DNA of 64,000 nucleotides, from NCBI GenBank assembly GCA_025531455.1, contig JAMYHL010000083.1:1-64000 (forward strand), given 5' to 3'. Below the pieces are notes generated by a model that had not been told where the DNA came from, ran no database searches, and worked only from the letters and a program-made list of their open reading frames with translations. The DNA is from Apiotrichum sp. Y4204 (Eukaryota > Basidiomycota > Tremellomycetes > Trichosporonales > Trichosporonaceae). A program made the translations under genes and the position numbers. Of this stretch, positions 55,652-64,000 are shown piece after piece; positions within the stretch are counted from its first letter, which is position 1; each line of letters opens with the position of its first letter.

Positions 55652-56947
55652 TCAGGTGGTCTGGCGGAAGCTCCACCCCCAGCAAATCTTCCCTTCGCTG
55701 AGCCATCCGAGCGCCATGCCAAACGCGCGCACCATGTCCTCGGGCGTGTCCTCCTTACGCAGCTCGACGACGAGCGACTTGCCCGCGCGCATGCTCGTGT
55801 CTGCGCGCGAGACGGGGTTAATGGGCGAGTAGCTAAGCCACAGCTGCGCCCAGCGCGGCGAGAGGATGACCGAGACGTGCGCGTGTGGCAGCAGCAGGCG
55901 ATACTCGCGCGGCTGTCCCGTGCGAGAGATGAGGTTCGGGGAGAGGCACAGCAGGAGGTCCTCGACGCGCGCGGCCGGCTGCAGGCGCGCGAATATAATC
56001 TCCATCTCCCCAGAGTCCTCGCACAGCGCACTTTCTGCGCGCCGCAAGTCCTCGCCCAGTCGCATCGCGACGAAGCGGTCCAAAACGGCCGCCTCACGTG
56101 ACCGCTGCGAGAAGACGCTCATTGCCGTCAGCTCACCAGAGCCCGCCGGCGGAAGCGGGTCGCTACTCCTGACTTGGAGGAGCGAGGTGTATGTCGGCAG
56201 CAGGCGTTCGCGGAGGATGCTTGTTGCCACTGCTGTAAGCAAGAGGGACTTTGAGGATTGCGCTGTAGCTGAATCGTCACCTCACTCACATAGGAAGCAC
56301 CGTCGGTTAACAGACCGAAAGTCACAGAACAGCCAGTGGAGGCGGCGCACGTCCTCGATCTCCACGTCGTCCTGCCATGGCTCGGGCGTCTGTCGGGGAT
56401 CCAGCGCAAATGTTAGGATGCGGTGGAGGGCGCTGATGGGGAGAACGTTGAACGACGCCTTGCCGTGCGGCCGCGGTGTGGGGGGCCGGTACACTGGCGA
56501 TGAGAGTGACGGGGGGGATCCCGACGGCCGCGAGTGGGACGGATGCGGACACAGACCATCTGACAGAGGATTGGATGACCTCGGGGAAGTAGCGATGGGT
56601 GCTACCGGGATGGAGCGGCGCGCCTCTGGGACGTGTCTGTATGCTGAAGGTGTCCTTCTCGGAGGCAACGGAACCGGAGGGGTCAAGGTCGTATTTGAAC
56701 TGGACACGGTGCTATCGCTGCGCGTGAGGGGCGAGACCGCAGGAAGGGATGAGGGTGCAACAGGCAATGGACGCTGTGCGGACGACGACCGTGGAACCGT
56801 GGCGCCGGCCGACTGGGGGGTTGATCGCGCAGGGAACGGCACGCGCAGGTCGGCGGCATTCGGGGTGTATGGCGGTGGCGGGTCGTCGGCGGTGGACTGG
56901 CGGCGCGGGAGGATACGGCTGACGAGCTGGTACGCGTCGAGCTTCAT
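55652..56947 (-). CDS. Conserved-looking F-box-like protein of unknown function
   Basis: Exons 56290-56947 and 55652-56232 give 412 aa, joined in phase 1. The start MKLDAYQLVSRILPRR is followed by a long Pro/Ser-rich region with PPPPYTP (PPxY-like). The folded part reads VLPISALHRILTFALDP then VRRLHWLFCDFRSVNRRCFL, an F-box-like helical arrangement, and then a mixed alpha/beta C-terminus (RVEDLLLCLSPNLISRTG). The pattern is reminiscent of a Tremellomycete family I cannot name. PPxY would allow binding by a WW-domain ubiquitin ligase (inference). Confidence 0.7.
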
Positions 56948-57015
56948 GGTCGGAGAGTGAGACGGATAGTGGCAGAGAGTTGTGTGATAGGAAGTGGCGA
57001 GATGTGCTGTCCGCG

Positions 57016-57042
57016 TCGATGTCGTCGATGTCGTCGATGGGC
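57016..57042 (-). repeat. GACATCGAC array upstream of the 56947 gene
   Basis: On the gene strand GACATCGAC repeats two to three times (CATCGACGACATCGACGACA), 70-95 bp before the ATG. It resembles the GACATTGA arrays at 6141-6180 and 7683-7731. Confidence 0.4.
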
Positions 57043-57048
57043 AACAGA

Positions 57049-58005
57049 CGATGCACAGCCCTCGAGCCAGGCACCTCGGCGGAATACTGGAGCCCCACAG
57101 GTGCACCACGTGCTATTGCGGTGCCCCGTGCGCCCTGCCCCCTGATCCGCTGCTTCTTCGCTGACGATCGCTTCAATTTAGACGCTAATCACAGTTATAC
57201 TTAATCTTCTTATGGCCATCGAGCTGCATCTCTTGGAAGAGGATGTCCCTCGAGATGGAAGCTCCACCTTTTGCGTATTGGTCTACTCGGACCAATTGGA
57301 TGAGACGGCATTCCTCACACCCCTTCGTCTCAACGTCGTTTTGAACGCCCCTCGGCTCTCGTGTCCTCTGACCCCTCTTTGGGACCAAAATACGTGATTC
57401 TACGCCTCCCCCCAATTCGAAAGGCTCGAATAATGCCTGTACATCTCTCAAAGCACCTAAGCGGCTCTGCTGTGCAGCCTACTAACTTCATTTGCCAAAC
57501 GACCTCGACAGTGTTCACATTGAGCGGACGGAGAAGAGCGACTGCCCTACTGTTGCTGTTCACCTGCACGTTTTAGCAAGTACGCGTGCTCACCGCCTCT
57601 TTCATGGCGTCTGTAGCTCCTCCTCACCTTCCCGGCGAACCCATGACTGCTGCCTCCGCCTGCACACGACCCCGAGGCGCGTGCACAACGAGCGCCACGG
57701 CGTCCGGGCGTCCGCCAACAATGCCGGCGGTGACTGGCACGCAGCCTGGCGGTCTTGCATTTGGCGCGAGACTCTAGTTTGTTTGTCATACACAGGGCCT
57801 CCCAACGTCACGAATCAATAGACTTTGTCTGGTGTGCAAGCGGTACGCCACGCCAAGCATGAGGTCACAATGGCCGTGAGGGACGTGCCGCTATTCCGCT
57901 CAGCCCATTCCTTGGACCGCGTAGATTAACAACTCACCACCTCCCTCATTCGGGCTTCCGCGAGCTCTCGACTTCGGACCCGGTGGCCCCTCCTTTCGAA
58001 GAGCT
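57049..58005. other. Intergenic region
   Basis: No gene was found. Short plus-strand frames at 57490-57820 lack supporting features. Confidence 0.35.
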
Positions 58006-58012
58006 TATAAGC
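58006..58012 (+). promoter_or_regulatory. TATA box of the damaged lectin gene
   Basis: TATAAGC lies 64 bp before the ATC at 58070, where a start codon would be expected from the signal-peptide frame. Confidence 0.5.
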
Positions 58013-58069
58013 TTATTGCCCCGTGTCGAGTCTTCCTCCTCGGAGTACTTGCACTCACTCAACGACCCT

Positions 58070-58702
58070 ATCGACAAGTTTTTCACAACCCTGCTATCCT
58101 TCCTCACCCCTCTGGCCGCAGCCGCCCCGTGTACAGTACCCTGCGAGGGCGTCGAGCTACACCCGAACGGCGACGCGCGCCTCTGCCTCGACGTCCAGGG
58201 CGGCATCTTTGCAGACAAGTCTCCCGTCCAGATGTAAGCCCCGCATCACCCCGGAGCACCCCGCAGGACTCCGCCTCTGACAGAAGCTACCGCTGCAACA
58301 ACACCCCAGGGCAGAGCTGGGTGCTCGCCCGGGGCACGGCCGGCGAGATCCGCCTCGCAGGCTCAAACTTGTGCCTCAAGGCGGACCAGGACCCGGTACA
58401 GGGCCAACAGCCACAGCGGCCTCAAGCTCCGCATCGGCACCTGCCGCGGCGTGCGGTGGACGTACACCGACGACGACACGCTCTTCACCATGCCTCGTTC
58501 CACGCGTATGTTCTTGTGCCTGCAAATTTCGAAAAGTTCTGACTTGCTTCCAGACGGACACCTCCCCCCGCAGTGCCTCGACGTCACGGACGGTGTCATG
58601 GAGGACTGGACGCGCGCGCAGATGTGGCAGTGCTATGCGGGTAACCCGAACCAGGTCTGGGTCTCGTCTCTCCCCAAGACATACGAGCATTACGAGTGCT
58701 AA
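58070..58702 (+). pseudogene. Ricin-B-fold lectin gene with lost start and frameshift
   Basis: A hydrophobic signal-like stretch (FFTTLLSFLTPLAAAAP) leads into a beta-trefoil lectin (CTVPCEGVELHPNG, GEIRLAGSNLCLKA, then AQMWQCYAGNPNQVW with its QxW). Two introns are intact: 58234-58283 and 58506-58553, both with good donors and CTGAC branch sites. However, no ATG exists in frame; the codon where it is expected (58070) is ATC. In addition, exon 2 changes frame at about 58401-58405, consistent with one extra base. Either the gene is a young pseudogene or the assembly holds errors. The fold binds sugars; no toxin chain is present. Confidence 0.7.
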
Positions 58703-58950
58703 GACGTCGACAATCTATCGACGCACAGTGACAGACATCAATGAGAATGAACATTGGATTGTTTCCTGCTCAAACGGTATGGCGCAGGAACCACGGCTCT
58801 TCGGACATTATCTTTAGTAAAGTTTCAATAGGCACTAATATGTCATTGCGGTCAGAGCTAGCCTGGCATATCTCAGGCAGCCAACGTGTGATGCAGATGG
58901 GACGTGATGCGGACTTCAAAGTTGATCCATTTTCCTTCCTCAAAGGCAAC

Positions 58951-59890
58951 TTAGTTCGACACGAGCGCGCTGAACTCGAACCATGCGGAGCCGAGGCTGA
59001 GAAGCGCGGTCCAACCCCAGGTGGAGTAGAGTGCGCGCCAGCCCTCCTCCTTGGTAATGGAGGCGGCGGCGTCGAGGAGGCCGGCGTAGCGCGCGGGGCG
59101 GAGGGTGACGACGGACTCGGTCGGCTGGAGCGGCTTCTCCTCGGCGGAGGGCGCGGCCTCGGCAGCGGAGAGAAGCGAGAGGCGGACGTTCAGCACGTCG
59201 AGGGGAACCGTCCAGGCGGTCTCGACGAGGCGGAGGAGCATCGCCGCCATGACGGCGCCAGCGAGCGCAGACGGCGGAGCACCCGCGTTCACCTCCTGGA
59301 TACCCGAGACGACGACGCGGACCGAGGCGAAGCGCATGAGCGTCGTGGTGGTCGAGTACAGAATGTTGGCGGCAAAGAGACCGGGGGCGGTAAGGAGGTC
59401 GAGCGGGCCGCGGGGGACAAGACCCTGGAAGCTGGGCGCGGGCGATGGCGAGGTGACATAGCGGTTGATGAGGGCCGTGGTCGGGATGTTGACGCAGGTG
59501 GAGACCAGAAGAGCAAAGACGGGAGGAACGCCACCCATCACCTCCATAAGGGGGAGAACCATCGACGTGCCGAGAGAGATGAGCGAGGGGAGGACGCCTT
59601 GGGTTAGATTATGAGCACTCTGTGGCAAAGCCTTTCACTCACCCTTGAACAGACCCGTCCAGCCCTCGACCTTGACGACACGCTTCACGACGTCAAGGAG
59701 TCCCGGTCGCGGCCTGAGATTAGTTCCTTGTTCCACCAACATCGGGCCATCACTTGACAGCTACTCACTTCCCGCTCTCGAGAGGGACATAGTTGGCACG
59801 AGTGCGTGTCAACGACCCGAGGAAGGGCATAAAGAGGGGGACAGAGACGGCCGCGCCTCCAAGCCCGACAGCCCAGGCTGGTACTTCCAT
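58951..59890 (-). CDS. Divergent mitochondrial carrier family protein
   Basis: Exons 59769-59890, 59643-59713 and 58951-59597 give 279 aa. The carrier repeat is visible twice: GLLDVVKRVVKVEGWTGLFK in repeat one, and VPLDVLNVRL followed by GLLDAAASITKEEGWRALY in repeat three. The signature Px[DE]xx[KR] is clear only in the last repeat, and the first and second are degenerate. Hydrophobic helices of about 20 residues lie between. This suggests a non-classical carrier of the inner or outer mitochondrial membrane. Substrate unknown. Introns use GTGAGT. Confidence 0.75.
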
Positions 59891-60676
59891 GTCGATTAGT
59901 GTAGGTATGTAAATGGGGAAGTGAAGTGAGTGAGATGTCCAACAACAGAATCGCAGATCAAATGAAAGAACGAGGGCGACGTCATGATCATGGGGAGAAC
60001 GGGAGCCGAGATGGGAAAACTCGAGATCACGTGATTCTCAAGACCAAATGATCCCCCAGGCTCGATAGCCTTCGATGATCGACGAGACGAGCATTCTACA
60101 TCACCCACGGCGCAGATGAACAACACAGAGGGCATGCTTCATTGTTCCGAGTGGTAGCAAAGCGCTCTTGCATTGACCTCGAGGAGCTTGTCTGCATGCG
60201 ATATACAGTGATATCCCGAACTGCGAAGTGCGGTACGTGCGGTTTTGCTGCTTCACGTGCGTTTGGCGTGGCTCCCGGAATGTGATAAGATAAGAACAGG
60301 TGACGTGTACTTGACAACCCCCCGTGGCTTCTGGCTGATCGCGCTGATCTCGCCGCTGATCCCGTTTTAGACCAGGAGAGAGAAACGTGCTTCAGATTTG
60401 CCACTGAGACGCTGACGACAGCCCCTTTGTCCGAAACGATCAGCGTCAATCCGAAGCAGGATCAGCGCAAGCAAGGGGGGGCGGCGATCAGTGCCCGAAG
60501 AAAGAACCGATATAGACAAAACACATCGTGATGAGTTCTCATGCATCTCTCTCCCTCTCTCACTCACCATCTCTCTCTTACCGTCTCGCCACCCGTTCTC
60601 CAACTGCCAAGACGGTACTCCCGCAGGCGATATCTCCACCCCTCTCATCACCCACTCGCCCAACTCGCCACCCAAA
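59891..60676. promoter_or_regulatory. Divergent promoter region with GCTGATC cluster
   Basis: GCTGATC or its reverse GATCAGC occurs about six times in 60336-60495: three direct copies at 60336-60363, then three inverted copies at 60438-60492. A run of seven G follows. This intergenic region separates the carrier gene from the beta-repeat gene. Confidence 0.45.
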
Positions 60677-61699
60677 ATGCCGGCCTACGACTTTCCGTCC
60701 CCCAAGCCCATCACCTTGCGCGTGCAGGTCAACTACGCGGAAGTGATCATCGAGGCGAACACTGAGAAACCCAACCACACCGTCGTCGACGTGTCACCCA
60801 AGGACCCGTCGAGCAAATACGACGTTGACGAGGTGGGCCGCGTGACCGTCACTCAGCGCGGTGAGGGCGGCGACGTCGAGGTCCGCGCGCCCCCCGCGGG
60901 CATGTTCGGCTTTCTCACGCGCGGCACCGTTGTGATCCGCATCACTCTCCCGCCCGGCTCGAGCATCGACGCGCGTAACGCCCGTGGACGCATCAATGTC
61001 CGCGGCGAAGTCAACACCGTGGACCTCGACTCGCGCGACGGCGAGCTCGAAATCGGGCGTGCGCAGCGCGTCAACGCGCGTACCTCGAACGGCGCGGTCA
61101 CAGTGTGGCACTCGGCCAGCGCGCAGGTCCACACGAACCGCGGGCGCGTGCTCGTCGACGACTGCAAGGGCGACGTGAACGCGAGCACGAACGACGGCGC
61201 CGTGGAGATTGTGACTGCGCAGCGTGTCGAGGCGCGCTCGAACAACGGCAAGATCAACGTCGGCACCGCGGAAAGGGATGTGAAGGTGCACACGAACAAT
61301 GGCGGCATCGACATTACGTTTGTGCTCCGCGGCAACGTCGATGCGACCACCAACAACGGACGCATCACCGTGGGCGTTGCGCGCGGCTCAGCCGCCCAGG
61401 TCGATGCAAAGACCCACTCGGGCACAGTGCGCGACAACCTCGGCGAGCCCCGAGATGGTGAGGGCAAGGGCGAGGCGGTCCGGATCCACGCCAAGACCAA
61501 TAATGGCGGGATCCAGCTCGACCGCGCTGATCGCCCCGCGCCGACTCCCCATCCCCCGGCGCATGAGCCTGCCGCGAGCGGCTCGAACAATCCTGGTCCG
61601 TCGGCATCCGACGACGCGCCGCCCCCGGCGTACAACCAGGAGTGGCGCTCCGGCGAGGCTGCGCCCGGCGACGTCGCCAACTTTGGTCCCAAGGTGTAA
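60677..61699 (+). CDS. DUF4097-like beta-repeat (putative adhesin-fold) protein
   Basis: A single frame of 340 aa starts at the ATG at 60677 (CCCAAAATG context). After an N-terminal beta domain (VQVNYAEVIIEANTEKP) come ~9 short repeats of about 20 residues with N-G/D-G turns: ARGRINVRGEV, SRDGELEIG, SNGAVTVWH, NDGAVEIVTAQ, NNGKINVG, NNGGIDITF, NNGRITVG. This is the DUF4097/DUF4098 right-handed beta-helix pattern, common in bacteria and present in fungi. The C-terminus is Pro-rich with PPPAYNQEW. No signal peptide or membrane segment was seen, so a cytosolic or membrane-peripheral role is likely. Function unknown. Confidence 0.8.
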   Translation: MPAYDFPSPKPITLRVQVNYAEVIIEANTEKPNHTVVDVSPKDPSSKYDVDEVGRVTVTQRGEGGDVEVRAPPAGMFGFLTRGTVVIRITLPPGSSIDARNARGRINVRGEVNTVDLDSRDGELEIGRAQRVNARTSNGAVTVWHSASAQVHTNRGRVLVDDCKGDVNASTNDGAVEIVTAQRVEARSNNGKINVGTAERDVKVHTNNGGIDITFVLRGNVDATTNNGRITVGVARGSAAQVDAKTHSGTVRDNLGEPRDGEGKGEAVRIHAKTNNGGIQLDRADRPAPTPHPPAHEPAASGSNNPGPSASDDAPPPAYNQEWRSGEAAPGDVANFGPKV

Positions 61700-61797
61700 A
61701 GGAACGGGTTAATCGAGACAAGACATTGTGTATTCAAAAGTATGGCATGTATGAGATATCAAGAACGAGCGACAGCAGCAATGGAAGTCAAGACACT

Positions 61798-62491
61798 CTA
61801 CAGTGCCGCTTTGAGCCCGGGGATGCCGGCCTTGGGCTTTGCGGGCCGCATCGTAGTGTGCATGCCGGTCGCGACGCGGCGTCCGGTGTCCGAGTCGGAC
61901 ATCTGTCGTCAGCGCGGCCCTAGTACAGCTTTGTGCACGCACAACACAACGCGCACTGCACACTGAGCCACCCATGCGGTCGACGACGACCTCGCACCGC
62001 AACCGCGTGCCACTGTCGTCAGAGCTGGCTACGTCTCCCACTCACGCGACAGCCGGCGCGTAGTAGTTCATCTCAATGTTGATGCTCGGACCCCACGGGT
62101 TCCATGTCGGCGTCGACAGGCGGTGGAGAGTGACTCCAGTGATCCTGCTGTCAGCGGCGCAACGCATCAAACCCACATGTCCACGAGCCATGCCGCCGCG
62201 CCGCCATGCAGTCCGCCGCCGCCGTTAACCCAGTCTGCAATCAGTAAACATCTCAACGGTGCACGCACCAGGCTGCACGACCGCCTCGTAGACCGCTGTC
62301 CAACCCTCGGCATCGCGCCCGCCCTTCGCGTTGATGGGCGGGAGCGGCTCGGCCTCGAGCGCAGTCACGAACGGCGCAAAGGTCCCGCCCGCAAACGGCA
62401 TGCTCGCCAGCGTGCGCTGCAGCCGCTCCTGGTCCTTTGGCGTGGCGGGCACCATTGTGCGCGGTCTGCTCTCGGTGCGAATCGGCGACAT
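61798..62491 (-). CDS. Hotdog-fold (PaaI-type) acyl-CoA thioesterase
   Basis: Five exons fit by phase: 62269-62491, 62177-62234, 62046-62147, 61964-62012 and 61798-61902 (178 aa). Splicing assembles WVNGGGGLHGGAAAWLVD, the hotdog thioesterase LHGG motif on the central helix. It also assembles SINIEMNYYAPAVA, the following strand, and GRRVATGMHTT, the last one. The reaction is acyl-CoA + water to free acid + CoA; the substrate is likely aromatic or medium-chain. Introns are extremely short (34-61 nt). The last two joins are the least sure. No targeting signal was seen. Confidence 0.8.
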
Positions 62492-62933
62492 GGCGAATGG
62501 GTCAGAAGTTGGGATGTTGAGAGGGAGAGCTCGAGGTAGTTACACATCTTTATGCCCATCTCGCGGTGTGGTTTGTGGAGGTGGGACCGGTGACTTTCTG
62601 GTGATACCGGTTCCTTCGGTAACAGCCGGCCCCACTGCGGGATACGTACGGGTCGGAAAGCGGGCCACGAAACGGACGCGTGGACGTCTGAGAGCTGAGG
62701 AACGAGCCGTTGCAGCTTATCATGCATAGACGATAAGGAGTGTGCAGTTAAAGTGAGTTGATAGAAAGATGAGCTGAATATGAGACAAGCAGCTGACAAA
62801 AGTCGCCGAGCGGGAGTCCCTGGGGCGTGTTCTTTTTCTGGCTGCATCACCGTCGACGATAACCTCGATAGCATCTGACACCTGCCTGCCATCCAACCCG
62901 CTCTCTCCATCTCCCTTCCCATCCATTCTCGGA
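62492..62933. other. Divergent intergenic region
   Basis: It separates the thioesterase from the membrane-protein gene. A CT-rich leader (62881-62930) precedes the ATG at 62934. No gene was seen. Confidence 0.4.
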
Positions 62934-63821
62934 ATGTACGAGCTTGCGACCCCCGAGTCTCGCGCGTGGGGCTACCTCGTCGCCGTCCAGTTCCTCTCGT
63001 ACTGGCTGGTGACTCACAACCTCTCGCAGGGCGTCTTCTACACACACCCCGTCCCGTGCACCGTTGTATTCCTCGCTCTCCGTGCACTGGCCGAGCTGGC
63101 CGCCCGGCGCTTCCTCTCCCTGCCCCCCGCCGGCCTCCCCTCCGCCATCCGCAAAGACGTGCGCTATGCCTCCATCGCAGTCTGGTTCGTCGCCGAGTTC
63201 GCAGCCTACCCCTTCGGCTTTGGTGCCCTCCGCGCGCTCCTCCCCCGCGACGCGGCGCAGGCTTGCGTACGTCCCTCGCTAATCCACAGCTGACACCAGT
63301 ATCGCGTGCATCTGATCGCAACGCGCGTAGCCCCGTTTGTGCTCGCGACCACCTCGTACAACGCCCGACAACATCTCGCGCGGCGGTATGCCGTCATTTT
63401 ATCTGCGCTGATTTGCCTCCTCCCCCTCAGCACCAACTTCGGAATTCCAGGCGCCGTTATCGGTGCTCTTGCTGGCGGTGCAGCGGGGGCACTCGCGACA
63501 GCGTCCCTCCGCGCCCGTATGGGCATCATCGAGCCGTTACATCTGCCCGGGTCGCCCGAGCCGCTCACCCCTGCCGGCGCAGTGGTCGTGCTCTCCGCGA
63601 CGGGCGTGTGGAATGCGCAATACCGCCTCGGCACCGCGCCACCGCTCCGAGATGCCCTTCGCGAGGCGCTGAAGAGCGTCAGGGATTGGAGATTCCAGCA
63701 CCACCAAGACCAACAACACTTGGAGACTGCGGAAATGGGTGACGGAGATATCGTGAAAAGCTCCGACACGGTGGACGCAGATTTGGTGGACGGGAAGCAA
63801 GACGACGGCGGGCGTATATGA
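62934..63821 (+). CDS. Mpv17/PMP22-like or other small polytopic membrane protein
   Basis: Exons 62934-63266 and 63300-63821 give 284 aa, with a GTACGT donor and a phase-0 join. There are four to five hydrophobic segments: YLVAVQFLSYWLV, CTVVFLALRALAEL, SIAVWFVAEFAAYPFGFGAL, VILSALICLLPL and AVIGALAGGAAGALA. The C-terminus is long, soluble and acidic (SSDTVDADLVDGKQ). Gly/Ala-rich helices could fit an organellar membrane protein. The family label is a weak guess; no diagnostic motif was seen. Confidence 0.55.
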
Positions 63822-64000
63822 CGGCGGGGCGTGATAGCCATGACGTCCCAATGTATGCCGTTTAGTAATGCGATGGAGCCATGGAGCTCTTGTCAAACAG
63901 TCTGGAATGTGCGGAGCAGGCGGGCAAGACAGTGTAAGAGATGGACAGGATTGCGATTGAGATTGCGATTTGACTCATGAGCTCATGAGAAGAATGTTGT
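63822..64000. other. Window end, no gene seen
   Basis: It is 3' flank of the membrane-protein gene, with a short GATTGCGATTGAGATTGCGA repeat near 63950. Confidence 0.4.

Noticed and set aside
1..64000. tRNA, rRNA, CRISPR or intact transposon
   Set aside because: I looked for tRNA B-box-like GGTTCGAATCC words, spacer-repeat arrays, long terminal repeats and transposase motifs and found none convincing; this was by eye, so a tRNA could be missed.

Overview
The window looks like nuclear DNA of a basidiomycete yeast, most likely of the Trichosporonales (Trichosporon/Cutaneotrichosporon group). The DNA is GC-rich. Genes carry many very short introns (about 34-60 nt) with GTRAGT-like donors and a CTGAC/CTAAC branch site close to the acceptor. 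Gene content fits: a phenol 2-monooxygenase-type flavoprotein, a CPL1-like secreted protein, a major-facilitator sugar carrier and several F-box-like proteins. No database was searched; family calls rest on motifs read in the translated frames. Exon joins were worked out by matching splice signals to reading phase, not from transcripts.

Layout. 0-7.2 kb is gene-poor and accessory: a partial coiled-coil gene, two decayed tandem copies of a ~1.1 kb repeat, a 200-bp tandem repeat, a broken Ty3/gypsy reverse-transcriptase fragment, and a small Cys-motif/coiled-coil gene. 7.9-13 kb holds an F-box-like gene, a 2-oxoglutarate-oxygenase-fold gene that seems to have lost its iron ligands, and a five-exon F-box gene. 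13.6-38.1 kb is rich in secreted and membrane proteins: an RNase T1-type ribonuclease with a very basic tail, a polytopic membrane protein, a drug-transporter-like carrier, a head-to-head pair of SH3b-polyGly peptidoglycan hydrolases (GH24 muramidase and CHAP peptidase), a small membrane protein, a CPL1-like protein, a voltage-gated proton channel, an amino-acid permease with an apparent AT-AC intron, a ricin-B-fold lectin and a small Cys-rich protein. 38.4-45.8 kb is metabolic: sulfatase, sugar transporter, phenol hydroxylase. 46.5-64 kb carries F-box-like, FAR1-like and AhpC/TSA-like genes, a damaged lectin gene, a divergent mitochondrial carrier, a DUF4097-like beta-repeat protein, a hotdog thioesterase and a membrane protein.

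How the genes may work together (inference). The best candidate for a little-described system is the divergent pair at 22.0-24.8 kb. Two secreted enzymes share a nearly identical SH3-like binding module and a 14-Gly linker, but one carries a phage-type lysozyme domain and the other a CHAP domain. Together they could cut both the glycan and the peptide part of bacterial peptidoglycan. Several secreted genes in the window share a TATA box about 65 bp upstream of the start codon. Nothing seen suggests tRNA, rRNA, CRISPR arrays or intact transposons.
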